From the NCBI GenBank assembly GCA_002353825.1, contig DEKJ01000017.1, positions 14,287 to 78,286 of the forward strand: a stretch of DNA of 64,000 nucleotides, written 5' to 3'. Under the pieces are notes generated by a model. It made no database searches, was not told where the DNA came from, and worked only from the letters and a program-made list of their open reading frames with translations. The position numbers were made by a program, and so were the translations under genes. This document shows positions 33,133 to 41,988 of the stretch, piece after piece. Position 1 is the stretch's first letter; every line of letters starts with the position of its first letter. The DNA comes from Prevotella sp. UBA2725 (GTDB lineage: Bacteria; Bacteroidota; Bacteroidia; Bacteroidales; Bacteroidaceae).

Positions 33133-34017
33133 ATGAACATTCTTGTAACGGGCGCCAACGGTCAGCTTGGCAATGAAGTACAGTTTGTAAGCAAACAGTC
33201 AAAGAACGACAAGTATTTCTTCACCGATGTGTGTGAGGGCTATGAGAAACTCGACATCACCGACATCGACAAGATTCGCAGCTATGTCAATGAGCACGAC
33301 ATCCAGTGCATCATCAACTGCGCAGCGTGGACCAATGTGGACAAGGCAGAGACAGCCGGCGACATCGTTGAGACCCTCAACGCCACAGCACCGGAGAACC
33401 TCGCCAAGGTCATGAAAGAGCGCAACGGCCTGCTCGTACACATCAGCACCGACTATGTCTTCGGCGGCGATCCTTACAACACACCGTGCCGCGAGGATCA
33501 GAAAGGCACCCCGACAGGTGTCTACGGCCTCACGAAGCTCCATGGTGAGCAAAAGATTCAGGCAACGGGCTGCAACTATATTATCCTCCGCACAGCTTGG
33601 CTCTACTCTGAGTTCGGTCACAACTTCGTCAAGACGATGCTGAACCTCACTGCTACAAAGCCACAGCTTAAGGTCGTCTTCGACCAGGCTGGCACCCCGA
33701 CCTATGCCGGCGACCTTGCTGAGACCATCTTCAACATCATCGAGAACCGTAAGTACGAGGGCCATACAGGCATCTACCACTTCAGCAATGAAGGCGTCTG
33801 CAGCTGGTACGACTTCACGAAGATGATCGCGCTTATCGCCGGTCACACCGACTGCGACATCGAGCCCTGCCACAGCGATGAGTTCCCCTCTCCCGTCACC
33901 CGTCCTGCCTACTCCGTGCTCGACAAGACGAAGATCAAGGAGACCTTCGGTATCAAGATCCCTTACTGGCTTGACAGTCTGAAGAAGTGCATGGGAAACA
34001 TGAAACTGGATAAATAA
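33133..34017 (+). CDS. rfbD: dTDP-4-dehydrorhamnose reductase
   Basis: A 294-residue short-chain (extended) reductase that makes the last step of dTDP-L-rhamnose synthesis, using NAD(P)H. The nucleotide motif is GANGQLGNEV (7-16), followed by CAAWTNVDKAE, the STDYVFGG segment near 107 and the catalytic YGLTK near 131. C-terminal PRPAYSVLDKTKIKE-like sequence (TRPAYSVLDKTKIKE) is typical of RmlD. None of rfbA, rfbB or rfbC is in the window. The gene ends 6 bases before the prfC ATG. The MITE-like remnant E2 and its tail fill the upstream region, and no consensus promoter is visible. Confidence 0.93.
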   Translation: MNILVTGANGQLGNEVQFVSKQSKNDKYFFTDVCEGYEKLDITDIDKIRSYVNEHDIQCIINCAAWTNVDKAETAGDIVETLNATAPENLAKVMKERNGLLVHISTDYVFGGDPYNTPCREDQKGTPTGVYGLTKLHGEQKIQATGCNYIILRTAWLYSEFGHNFVKTMLNLTATKPQLKVVFDQAGTPTYAGDLAETIFNIIENRKYEGHTGIYHFSNEGVCSWYDFTKMIALIAGHTDCDIEPCHSDEFPSPVTRPAYSVLDKTKIKETFGIKIPYWLDSLKKCMGNMKLDK

Positions 34018-34023
34018 TTGTCA

Positions 34024-35613
34024 ATGAATAAACAGATAGAACGCAGGCGGACTTTCGCCATCATCTCTCACCCTGATGCCGGTAAGACGACACTGACCGA
34101 GAAGTTCCTGCTCTTCGGTGGACAGATCCAGGTGGCAGGTGCCGTGAAGAACAACAAGATTCGTAAGACGGCGACCAGCGACTGGATGGACATCGAGAAG
34201 CAGCGTGGTATCTCTGTCTCTACGTCCGTCATGGAGTTCGACTACCTGCCGGAAGGTCAGACCGGCGATCCCTATAAGGTCAACATCCTCGATACCCCAG
34301 GTCACCAGGACTTCGCTGAAGATACCTACCGCACGCTGACGGCTGTCGACTCCGCCATCATCGTCGTCGACTCTGCCAAAGGTGTGGAGGCACAAACGCG
34401 TAAGCTCATGGAGGTCTGCCGTATGCGCAACACCCCGGTCATCATCTTCATCAACAAGATGGACCGCGAGGGTCGTGATCCGTTCGACTTGCTCGATGAA
34501 CTGGAGCAGGAGCTGCATATCCATGTCCGCCCACTCTCCTGGCCTATCGGACAAGGCATGAAGTTCAAGGGTGTGTACAACATCTTTGAGCACAACCTCA
34601 ACCTCTTCACCCCCGACAAGCAGCGCAAAACTCAGAAGGTCGAGGTCGATGTACAGTCGTCGGATCTCGAGCAGCATGTCGGTGAGGATTTCGCCAAGCA
34701 TCTGCGCGATGACCTCGAACTCGTCGACGGTGTCTACCCGGAGTTCAACGTCGAGGACTACCGCAAGGCAGAGGTCGCTCCCGTGTTCTTCGGTTCAGCC
34801 CTCAACAACTTCGGTGTGCAGGAGCTTCTCGACTGCTTCGTACAGATCGCTCCTTACCCGCAGCCTACGAAAGCCGAAGAGCGCATGGTGAAGCCCGACG
34901 AGCCGAAGTTCACCGGCTTCATCTTCAAGATCACGGCCAACATCGACCCGAACCACCGTTCGTGTATCGCCTTCTGCAAGGTCTGCTCCGGTAAGTTCCT
35001 CCGCAACCAGCCTTATTATCACGTGCGTCTCGACAAGACCGTGCGCTTCTCCTCCCCTACCCAGTTTATGGCACAGCGCAAGAGCACCGTCGACGAGGCT
35101 TGGCCGGGCGACATCGTCGGTCTGCCCGATAACGGCATTTTCAAGATTGGCGACACGCTGACCGAGGGAGAGCATCTCCACTTCCGCGGACTGCCTTCCT
35201 TCTCTCCGGAGCTGTTTAAGTATATCGAGAACGACGACCCGATGAAGTCGAAGCAGTTCCAGAAAGGTATCGAGCAGCTCATGAACGAGGGTGTGGCACA
35301 GATGTTCATCAACGAGTTCAACAACCGCCGCATCATCGGTACCGTGGGTCAGCTGCAGTTTGAGGTCATCCAGTACCGCCTCGAGCACGAGTATGGCGCC
35401 AAGTGTCGTTGGGAGCCCGTCCACCTCTATAAAGCTTGCTGGATAGAGAGCGATGATGCAGCCGAGCTCGACAACTTCAAGAAGCGCAAGTATCAGTACA
35501 TGGCGAAGGACATTGAGGGCCGCGACGTCTTCCTTGCCGACTCCAGTTACGTGCTGAGCATGGCAGAGCAGGACTTCAAGCACATCAAGTTCCACTTCAC
35601 CAGCGAGTTCTAA
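34024..35613 (+). CDS. prfC: Peptide chain release factor 3
   Basis: A 529-residue translational GTPase that recycles release factors RF1/RF2 after peptide release. G1 is SHPDAGKTTLTEK near 17, the RGISVSTSVMEF segment lies near 63, G3 is DTPGHQDF near 87, and G4 is NKMD near 142. The C-terminal half has the RF3 segments EVIQYRLEHEYGAKCRWEP and SSYVLSMAEQDF. The ATG at 34024 (MNKQIERRRTF) is preferred over the in-frame TTG at 34018. A strong terminator follows. Confidence 0.97.
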   Translation: MNKQIERRRTFAIISHPDAGKTTLTEKFLLFGGQIQVAGAVKNNKIRKTATSDWMDIEKQRGISVSTSVMEFDYLPEGQTGDPYKVNILDTPGHQDFAEDTYRTLTAVDSAIIVVDSAKGVEAQTRKLMEVCRMRNTPVIIFINKMDREGRDPFDLLDELEQELHIHVRPLSWPIGQGMKFKGVYNIFEHNLNLFTPDKQRKTQKVEVDVQSSDLEQHVGEDFAKHLRDDLELVDGVYPEFNVEDYRKAEVAPVFFGSALNNFGVQELLDCFVQIAPYPQPTKAEERMVKPDEPKFTGFIFKITANIDPNHRSCIAFCKVCSGKFLRNQPYYHVRLDKTVRFSSPTQFMAQRKSTVDEAWPGDIVGLPDNGIFKIGDTLTEGEHLHFRGLPSFSPELFKYIENDDPMKSKQFQKGIEQLMNEGVAQMFINEFNNRRIIGTVGQLQFEVIQYRLEHEYGAKCRWEPVHLYKACWIESDDAAELDNFKKRKYQYMAKDIEGRDVFLADSSYVLSMAEQDFKHIKFHFTSEF

Positions 35614-35636
35614 GGCGCTGGCGCTAAAGTATAATG

Positions 35637-35697
35637 AAGAAAGAAGAAAGAATACAGAGAGCAATTTGCTCTAATCTGTGTTCTTTCTTCTTTTTTT
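35637..35697 (+). terminator. Intrinsic terminator after prfC
   Basis: A long stem GAAGAAAGAA..TCTTTCTTC with an inner GAGCAA-TTTGCTC hairpin, then a run of seven T residues. Confidence 0.85.
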
Positions 35698-35805
35698 ATA
35701 ATAAGGTTGTTACACTTTGGTGGTTATTATTGGATACGTGTTAAATAAGAGTGTTCTTGGTGCATAACCTCATTTTACTGCTAAATAATGCTAAAATGTC
35801 ACAAT

Positions 35806-35851
35806 AACTAATTACGTTAGTTGGATAAAACGAAAACTATTAGTTACTTTG
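35806..35851 (+). promoter_or_regulatory. blaI promoter with two dyads (candidate BlaI operators)
   Basis: GTTG (35820-35823), a 20-base spacer and TTACTTTG (35844-35851) form a near-consensus promoter. Dyad 1, AACTAA-TTACG-TTAGTT (35806-35822), covers the -33 box. Dyad 2, AACTA-T-TAGTT (35835-35845), covers the -7 box. Both use AACTA/TAGTT half-sites, as expected for an autorepressor dimer. Operator function is inferred. Confidence 0.55.
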
Positions 35852-35874
35852 CAATTGTAACCAAGTAGACTCTT

Positions 35875-36234
35875 ATGAAAAGACTGACAGCAAAGGAAAA
35901 AGAGATTATGGACATGTTCTGGCAGCATGGCCCCATGTTTGTGCGCGAGCTTGTTCAACTCTATCCCGATCCCAAACCACACTTCAATACAGTTTCCACT
36001 CAGGTAAGGATTCTTGAGAGCAATGGTTTCCTAAAACACGAGGCATTCGGAAACAGTTATCGTTATGTTCCCGCTATCAGCGAAAAAGAATATGGCAGAC
36101 GGTCGTTGGGATCGGTCATAAAAGACTATTTCGACAATTCTTATCTCTCAGCCGTCAGTGCGTTCGTCAAGGAAGAGAAGATATCCGTTGATGAGCTCAA
36201 GAATCTGATTGATCAGATTGAGCACGGTGAGTGA
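35875..36234 (+). CDS. BlaI/MecI family transcriptional repressor
   Basis: A 119-residue winged-helix protein of the penicillinase repressor family: LTAKEKEIMDMFWQHGPMFVRE at the N-terminus, then the recognition segment FNTVSTQVRILESNGFLKHE (about 41-60), and a C-terminal dimerisation helix with SAVSAFVKEEKIS near 94-106, where BlaI proteins are cut. It should repress its own operon until a partner M56 protease triggers cleavage. The next gene is that protease. Candidate operators lie at its promoter. Confidence 0.92.
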   Translation: MKRLTAKEKEIMDMFWQHGPMFVRELVQLYPDPKPHFNTVSTQVRILESNGFLKHEAFGNSYRYVPAISEKEYGRRSLGSVIKDYFDNSYLSAVSAFVKEEKISVDELKNLIDQIEHGE

Positions 36235-36267
36235 TCAGCCTTCTTTCGACAACCTAAAACAGAAACA

Positions 36268-36308
36268 ATGGCGTACCTATATTATAACATGTAGCAATTC
36301 TGATAGCC
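36268..36308 (+). other. Displaced N-terminal codons of the M56 sensor gene
   Basis: ATG at 36268 begins M-A-Y-L-Y-Y-N-M and then hits TAG at 36292. One frame over, from 36291, the codons read V-A-I-L-I-A-V-F-Y-M-F-Y-R into the M56 frame. Adding one base at 36291 would join both parts into a normal M56 start and first transmembrane helix. This indicates a single-base deletion, a sequencing error or recoding. Confidence 0.6.
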
Positions 36309-37673
36309 GTGTTTTACATGTTCTATCGTTTGTTACTGAGCAAAGACCGCTTGCATCAGCTCAACCGGTTCGTCTTGCTGGGCACAGCAGCGGCTTCGTT
36401 CGTGTTGCCTTTGTGCGTGGTGACGATTCATCGTACAGAGGTGTTACCGGTTGTGCAGAACTCAGTGTCAAGTTCAGCTGTGACTACTGCGTCTGCCTCA
36501 ACAGTTATTGCCTCACAGCCTTGGTGGCAACAGGCTCTGCCGATAGTCTATTGGATAGGTGTGATAGTCTTTTTAACATATATAACTTTCTCGCTATCAA
36601 GAGTGTGTATTCTCTTAAGCCGATGTGAGAAGCATCGGAGAGAAGACGGCACTGTGATAGCGGTCACGGACAGAGATGTTTCCCCGTTCTCTTGGATGTA
36701 TTGGATCGTGATGTCGCGTAGCGATTACGCGCATCCCGACCGTGCCATCCTTTTGCATGAACAGGAGCATATCCGTCAGCATCACTCTTGGGATGTATTA
36801 ATGGTGGATATTCTTACCTCACTGCAATGGTTCAACCCGGCTATGTGGATGCTGCGGTCTGATCTGTGCGATGTCCATGAGTATGAGGCTGACGCTGACG
36901 TATTGTCTGCGGGCGTGGACGCCCGCCAATATCAATACTTATTGGTGAGGAAAGCCATGGCTGCAGCAGGCTACTCGGTAGCCAATGGCATTAACCATAG
37001 CTCGCTCCGGCAACGAATAGCGATGATGAACCGCCATGACCCAGACAACTATTGTTGGATAAAAGCATTTTACATACTTCCTATTGTTGCAATTTCAATC
37101 TTCGCTTCGGCCAGAACTTTAATCGATTATAAGCTCGCACAGCCTAACCCGACTGGGACACTAAAGAGAAGCACGGTAGCAGTTCGTGAAAATGCGCCCG
37201 TCTCTAAAGCTCCGTTGAAAAATATAGATACAGTCCTTGTTGGAAAAGCAGAAGCATTGAAAGACACGACGACGGAATCGGATATTGATTCAGGGACCCG
37301 CTTGTATGATGTCTCAGAAAAGATGCCCATGTTTGTGGGCGGACCATCTGCACTTTTGTCCTATCTCGCAGCTAACACCCGGTATCCGGCTTCGGCTCAG
37401 AAATGGAATATACGTGGTCGCGTGGTAGTTGGTTTTGTCGTCAACGAAGACGGTTCTATCTCCGATGCCCAAGTAGTTTATAACGGAGCCACAGCACCTT
37501 CTTCAGGTGAAGAAAATAAAGCAGAGGAAAGAGGTGTTGCTGAAGGCCGTGCAGCCATTGAGGAAGAGGCCGTAAGGGTCATCTCATCAATGCCTCAATG
37601 GGAACCGGGAACAGAGGGCGGTAAAGCCGTGAAAGTAAGATATCACGTACCCTTATCATTTAATGTCGAGTAA
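36309..37673 (+). CDS. M56 (BlaR1-like) sensor metalloprotease with TonB C-terminal domain
   Basis: The open part starts at GTG 36309 and gives 454 residues. It begins inside the first membrane helix (MFYMFYRLLLSKDRLHQLNR), so the true start is probably the ATG at 36268 beyond a frameshift. Membrane helices lie at about 20-40 and 75-105. The zinc protease motif is HEQEH (150-154) in ILLHEQEHIRQHHSWDV. After a helix near 245-262 there is a periplasmic linker and a TonB-type domain (about 335-454: VVVGFVVNEDGSI, MPQWEPGTEGGKAV). It is expected to sense an envelope signal and trigger BlaI cleavage. It starts about 75 bases after blaI. Confidence 0.9.
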   Translation: MFYMFYRLLLSKDRLHQLNRFVLLGTAAASFVLPLCVVTIHRTEVLPVVQNSVSSSAVTTASASTVIASQPWWQQALPIVYWIGVIVFLTYITFSLSRVCILLSRCEKHRREDGTVIAVTDRDVSPFSWMYWIVMSRSDYAHPDRAILLHEQEHIRQHHSWDVLMVDILTSLQWFNPAMWMLRSDLCDVHEYEADADVLSAGVDARQYQYLLVRKAMAAAGYSVANGINHSSLRQRIAMMNRHDPDNYCWIKAFYILPIVAISIFASARTLIDYKLAQPNPTGTLKRSTVAVRENAPVSKAPLKNIDTVLVGKAEALKDTTTESDIDSGTRLYDVSEKMPMFVGGPSALLSYLAANTRYPASAQKWNIRGRVVVGFVVNEDGSISDAQVVYNGATAPSSGEENKAEERGVAEGRAAIEEEAVRVISSMPQWEPGTEGGKAVKVRYHVPLSFNVE

Positions 37674-37675
37674 AT

Positions 37676-38449
37676 ATGAAGCACGTTTTAATCTCATTGT
37701 TATGCATGCTCACCCTCACAGCGCATGCTCAGGAGACCCATGTCATTGAACCGGCTAATCTTGAGGTCAAGTATGTGGCTTATTATGAAGGCGATTATCT
37801 CAAGACCCATGGAAAGTTGAGCAATACTTTTATCTTGCGCTGCGGAAAGACAACAGCACAGTATTTCTGTAGGGAGAGCCTGTGGACAGATTCTTTAAGT
37901 TCTTCTCCAGAGGGATTTCATATCTGGTATGAGCATAAGATGGCCGAGTTGAAAAAATGGAAGAATGGTGGAGACCGCCCTACCCATCTTCCTGACTATG
38001 GAGAATGGATCTATCGCACCTTATCAAGCAATGTCACGTCAACTTATCGGAGTATGATGGGCGAAGGACTTGTGATCAGAGACTCTGCGCAAATGAACTG
38101 GACGCTGGTTGACGACTCTACGAAGTCGGTGATAGGATACGAGTGCCATCTTGCCGAGACAGATTTCAGAGGCCGGCATTGGAAGGCCTGGTACACGATG
38201 GATATTCCCGTAAGCTTAGGTCCTTGGAAACTGTCGGGGCTGCCGGGACTTGTCCTTGCTGCAGAGGTACCCGGACTGATGAATCTCAAGGCATATCAGG
38301 TAGCAACCCAGAATCTTACGCCCGTCACTTTTTATAATTACTTCGATAAGAAATTTACCGATATTCCCTTTGATAAATATCTCAGAAAGAGAGATACCGT
38401 GAGATACCCTAAAGGAACATTGATTGCCCCTCGGTTAGAGTTGAAATGA
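37676..38449 (+). CDS. GLPGLI family exported protein (first copy)
   Basis: A 257-residue exported protein: signal peptide 1-18 (TLTAHA before QETHVIEP). It belongs to the Bacteroidetes GLPGLI family, named after the motif that here reads GPWKLSGLPGLVLAAE (about residue 180-195). FRGRHWKAWYTMDIPVSLGP precedes it, as usual. The function is unknown; members often stand beside outer-membrane plug-barrel proteins, as here. It lies 2 bases after the M56 gene and overlaps the next gene by 4 bases, so all are one transcript. Confidence 0.92.
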   Translation: MKHVLISLLCMLTLTAHAQETHVIEPANLEVKYVAYYEGDYLKTHGKLSNTFILRCGKTTAQYFCRESLWTDSLSSSPEGFHIWYEHKMAELKKWKNGGDRPTHLPDYGEWIYRTLSSNVTSTYRSMMGEGLVIRDSAQMNWTLVDDSTKSVIGYECHLAETDFRGRHWKAWYTMDIPVSLGPWKLSGLPGLVLAAEVPGLMNLKAYQVATQNLTPVTFYNYFDKKFTDIPFDKYLRKRDTVRYPKGTLIAPRLELK

Positions 38450-41025
38450 TGCTAAAAATTGCTTTGCTCATAGTTTCTCTGTTGCTGTGTGTCTCTATTT
38501 CAGCGCAGACCCTTGTTACCGGCCGTGTCATTGACGACAACGGCAAGGCCTTGCCATCGGTTATCATCAAGCGATATGGTCCACAGCATAAGATGCAGGG
38601 ATATGCCATGAGCAAGGATGATGGTGCCTTCTCTATCACGGCTGAGGTCGGAGACAGCCTTAATTTCAGCATGCTTGGTTTCAAGAGTCAGACATTTGCT
38701 GTCAAGGACAACATGAAACCACTGACCGTAAAAATGAGCAGTGGAGCTATTGAACTAAAAGAGGTGAAGGTAAAGTCGGACAGGGTGCATGAGCACGGCG
38801 ATACAACGACATATATCGTCGGCGCCTACGCCAATAGCAATGATAGGAGCATTGGCGATGTGATCGCAAAGATGCCGGGCTTCGACGTGGATAAGTCGAC
38901 GGGAAAGATCAGCTATGAAGGCAAGCCCATCAGCAAGTTCTATATCGAAGGTCTCGACATGCTCGGTGGCAAATACGGGGTGGCGACGAACACGCTGCCG
39001 CAAGGTGAGGTAGGCTCCGTGCAGGTCATGCGCCATCATCAGCCCATCCGAGTGCTTGAGGACTTCACCTATACCGATGACGCTGCTGTGAACATCAAGA
39101 TGAAGAACTCAGCCAAGAGCCATTGGGTGACCTCATGGAAAGCCGGCGGAGGATATGGCGACAATCATTCTGACGGTGGGGACGGCGACAACGCCTTATG
39201 GCTCCTTGAAGGGTTCGGACTGAGGCTGAAATCAGACTTCCAGACGATGCTGACCTATAAGACAAACAACACTGGACTCGACATCAGCCGCGAGTCGACA
39301 AACCTCTTCGATCTCAGTAGTCTCGAGCGCCAGCAACCCAAGGACTTTATCGCGTTGTCAGCTCCATCAGCATCCGGTATCAAGAGTAACCGAAGTCTCT
39401 TTAATCGCAGTCATGCGGTCACAGCCAACATCATGAAGCGTCTGAACGAAGCCTCGCAGCTGAATCTCCAGCTTGTTTATAACAATGAGCGGAACAAGGC
39501 ATGGGGACAGCGGATGACGGAATATAAGAGGCTCAATGGAAGCAAGGTCATTAGCAACAGTAAGTCTTGGCGAGAGACGAACAACGATCTCTATGCGCTG
39601 CTCAAATATGAGCACAACTCAGACAAGAGCTATTTGCGCAACTCGCTGTCGGGAGATATGGAATGGCTCGATCAAAGACTGACAGAGACCGGCACTGATC
39701 CACACACTCAGCGGGCAATGGTTCCGGTGTTCGACTTCCGCGATGACCTCTACGTTATCCAGAAATATGGAAAGGCTCTATTCTCTTTCTATTCCAACAA
39801 CACCATCCAGAACCGTCCGCAACATCTTTATGTTGACTCGCTGACGACGCAGAATATCTCTCAGCGGTTCTATTCTACCGATACCTATGGCATGGGCGGA
39901 TGGAAAGTCGGTGCGTTCAGTCTGAGCTTGAAGTTGGGCGTCAAGGGCCTCCTGCGGTATATTAATACGTCGGCCTACGGGCTTCCTGATTCTCTCGGCA
40001 AGACTTCGGACAAGAGCCATTTCGGCTATGCCAAGGTCTACGCCAGTCCGGAGGTCGAATATGGCACGACCGATGTCAAGTTCACTGTCTCCGTGCCTTT
40101 TGAGGAATCTTACTACAAATACAGTGAGGACAAAGGCCGGAATCGTTTCGATGTCTCGCCGAATGTCAACCTCCGCTGGGATATGACGTCGAGACTGTCG
40201 ATGAGTCTCAATGGTGACTACAGCGTTGAGCCACTCGACTTCAACCGCTTCTACAGGGCTCTCATCATGCAGGACTATCTGTACCTCAATCAGGGATACA
40301 GCGGATACGAAGCTGTCAGGAGCAAGACGCTGAGATACTCCCTTCGTTATCGCAATGCGCTGAAAGGTACCCATCTGATGGCTTCAGTCTCGCGATCCTT
40401 CAATACCAATCCTTATACGATGACGCGTGAGTTTGTTGGTGACTATATCATCCTCGGTACCCAGCCGATGGAGACGAAGGAAGATAGTTGGAGAAGCAAC
40501 TTGATGGCGCAACAGGGACTGCCGTGGCTCAATGGTAAACTGTCGTTCAGAGCTTTTTATACGCACAACAATTCGAGAATGTTGCAGGATGAAGCGTTGC
40601 TCACCTCCAAATACAACATTCTCAACACCAGCGGCTCCCTCTACCTGTCACCTTACAAAGACATGACGGTCACTTACACCTTAGGCTATTCGTATAATGA
40701 CATGAAGACGAAGAACAGCAGCCGCACCTCGTTTGACCGCTGGCAGCATGAACTGTCTGTGGTCGTGCCTTTAAGCCGGTACCGCCTCCAGCTCGATGGA
40801 GAGTACAATCACAATCAGATCACGGCAAACAAGTATAAAGACATCTTCTTCACCGACTTCACTATTGGCTATAAGGCCAAACACTTCGATATAGACCTGA
40901 AGGCGAGCAACTTGTTCAATAAGAAAGAATATGCTACCTCGATGGTCGCCAACCTGACAACGATTCGGTCTACGACGAAGCTTCGTGGAAGAGAATTCTT
41001 CGTGGCGCTGGTCTATAAGCCGTAG
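38446..41025 (+). CDS. TonB-dependent-receptor-like outer-membrane protein with carboxypeptidase-regulatory domain
   Basis: An 859-residue outer-membrane protein. The signal peptide is 1-20. A CarboxypepD_reg-like beta-sandwich (about 22-105) with TGRVIDDNGKALPSVIIK follows. A plug-like domain (about 115-215: IGDVIAKMPGFDVDKSTGKI, YIEGLDMLGGKYG) and a long beta-barrel (about 240-859) ending in FFVALVYKP complete it. I see no TonB box before the plug. The ATGA overlap with the GLPGLI gene and the flanking second GLPGLI gene suggest the three proteins act together. The ligand is unknown. Confidence 0.88.
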   Translation: MMLKIALLIVSLLLCVSISAQTLVTGRVIDDNGKALPSVIIKRYGPQHKMQGYAMSKDDGAFSITAEVGDSLNFSMLGFKSQTFAVKDNMKPLTVKMSSGAIELKEVKVKSDRVHEHGDTTTYIVGAYANSNDRSIGDVIAKMPGFDVDKSTGKISYEGKPISKFYIEGLDMLGGKYGVATNTLPQGEVGSVQVMRHHQPIRVLEDFTYTDDAAVNIKMKNSAKSHWVTSWKAGGGYGDNHSDGGDGDNALWLLEGFGLRLKSDFQTMLTYKTNNTGLDISRESTNLFDLSSLERQQPKDFIALSAPSASGIKSNRSLFNRSHAVTANIMKRLNEASQLNLQLVYNNERNKAWGQRMTEYKRLNGSKVISNSKSWRETNNDLYALLKYEHNSDKSYLRNSLSGDMEWLDQRLTETGTDPHTQRAMVPVFDFRDDLYVIQKYGKALFSFYSNNTIQNRPQHLYVDSLTTQNISQRFYSTDTYGMGGWKVGAFSLSLKLGVKGLLRYINTSAYGLPDSLGKTSDKSHFGYAKVYASPEVEYGTTDVKFTVSVPFEESYYKYSEDKGRNRFDVSPNVNLRWDMTSRLSMSLNGDYSVEPLDFNRFYRALIMQDYLYLNQGYSGYEAVRSKTLRYSLRYRNALKGTHLMASVSRSFNTNPYTMTREFVGDYIILGTQPMETKEDSWRSNLMAQQGLPWLNGKLSFRAFYTHNNSRMLQDEALLTSKYNILNTSGSLYLSPYKDMTVTYTLGYSYNDMKTKNSSRTSFDRWQHELSVVVPLSRYRLQLDGEYNHNQITANKYKDIFFTDFTIGYKAKHFDIDLKASNLFNKKEYATSMVANLTTIRSTTKLRGREFFVALVYKP

Positions 41026-41036
41026 AAATAATAGGG

Positions 41037-41831
41037 ATGAAAATACAACATATTATGCAAAAAATACTCGTTATCTTTGTAATGCTATCCCTATATCAGG
41101 GATCTATCCTGGCTCAAATGAATCGAGTCATTGAACCGGCCATTCTGGAGGTTCGCTATGACTCATGGCAGAAGGAGCACGACGATGCTTACATTCTGAG
41201 AGTGGGAAAGACCGTGAGCCAATTTTTCAGCTATTTTCAGAATAGGACAGATAGTATGGATGTTACAAGCGAAGTGACATCTAAGATTGCCCTTAAAGAA
41301 TTTCTGGAGGCTGACGACAGAAGTCCTGACAGGTCAAAGCGTCTGAAGGCAAGCACAATAAGCAGAGAGCTGATATATCAGAATCTTACTACTGGCAAAC
41401 TGACTCTGTACAGCAATTATGCTTGGGAGTATTATACTTATGAAGAAGATATACCTCAACAGAAATGGCTCATCAACTTAGATTCTACAAAGACTATCTT
41501 GGGGCAGAAATGTCACTATGCAACGACACAGTTTCGTGGGAGAGTGTGGAAGGTCTGGTTCGCAGAAGGAATACCAGTAAGTCTTGGTCCTTGGAAATTG
41601 CATGGGCTCCCAGGTCTTATCCTTGAAGCCGTTGCAGATAATGGCTTTATCAAACTCTCGGCAGTCAGTATAAAAACAAAAAACATTACGCCTGTAACGC
41701 TTTATAATTGGAGAAAAGAGAAATATTATAAGCTGACAAGAGAGAAGTTCCTTAAGTATAAGAACCGCCCGCGGTCAATACCTTATGCGAACAAGACTGT
41801 TCCAGCAAGCCCGTATATTGAATTAGAATGA
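41037..41831 (+). CDS. GLPGLI family exported protein (second copy)
   Basis: A 264-residue paralogue of the protein at 37676, with the exact motif GPWKLHGLPGLILEAV (about 182-197) and the preceding FRGRVWKVWFAEGIPVSLGP. The signal peptide lies near residues 8-27; the in-frame Met at residue 7 (MQKILVIFV) may be the true start. It lies 11 bases after the barrel gene. It is clearly diverged from the first copy, so this is an old duplication or two acquired subfamilies. It ends the operon; a 22-bp tandem array follows 19 bases downstream. Confidence 0.92.
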   Translation: MKIQHIMQKILVIFVMLSLYQGSILAQMNRVIEPAILEVRYDSWQKEHDDAYILRVGKTVSQFFSYFQNRTDSMDVTSEVTSKIALKEFLEADDRSPDRSKRLKASTISRELIYQNLTTGKLTLYSNYAWEYYTYEEDIPQQKWLINLDSTKTILGQKCHYATTQFRGRVWKVWFAEGIPVSLGPWKLHGLPGLILEAVADNGFIKLSAVSIKTKNITPVTLYNWRKEKYYKLTREKFLKYKNRPRSIPYANKTVPASPYIELE

Positions 41832-41850
41832 CATTCTCATAGGTATCAAG

Positions 41851-41982
41851 GCAGTTCCAAAGCGTGGAACAGGCAGTTCCAAAGCGTGGAACAGACAGTT
41901 CCAAAGCGTGGAACAGACAGTTCCAAAGCGTGGAACGGACAGTTCCAAAGCGTGGAACAGACCGTTCCAAGCCATGGAATCA
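41851..41982. repeat. 22-bp tandem array D (6 units with dyad)
   Basis: Six units at exact 22-bp steps (GTTCC at 41854, 41876, 41898, 41920, 41942, 41964). Each unit contains the dyad GTTCCA-AAGCG-TGGAAC; in unit 6 the loop changes to AGCCA while the arms are nearly kept. It lies between the convergent GLPGLI and DUF5686 genes and ends 6 bases before the DUF5686 stop. Confidence 0.95.
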
Positions 41983-41988
41983 ACCAAA

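Noticed and set aside
35875..37673. Beta-lactam resistance locus
   Set aside because: A BlaI/M56 pair is present, but no beta-lactamase or penicillin-binding protein gene lies nearby, so resistance cannot be claimed.
41851..41982. Possible CRISPR array
   Set aside because: The 22-bp units are directly adjacent with no unique spacers, and no cas genes are in the window. The same holds for the arrays at 6848, 14157 and 57916.
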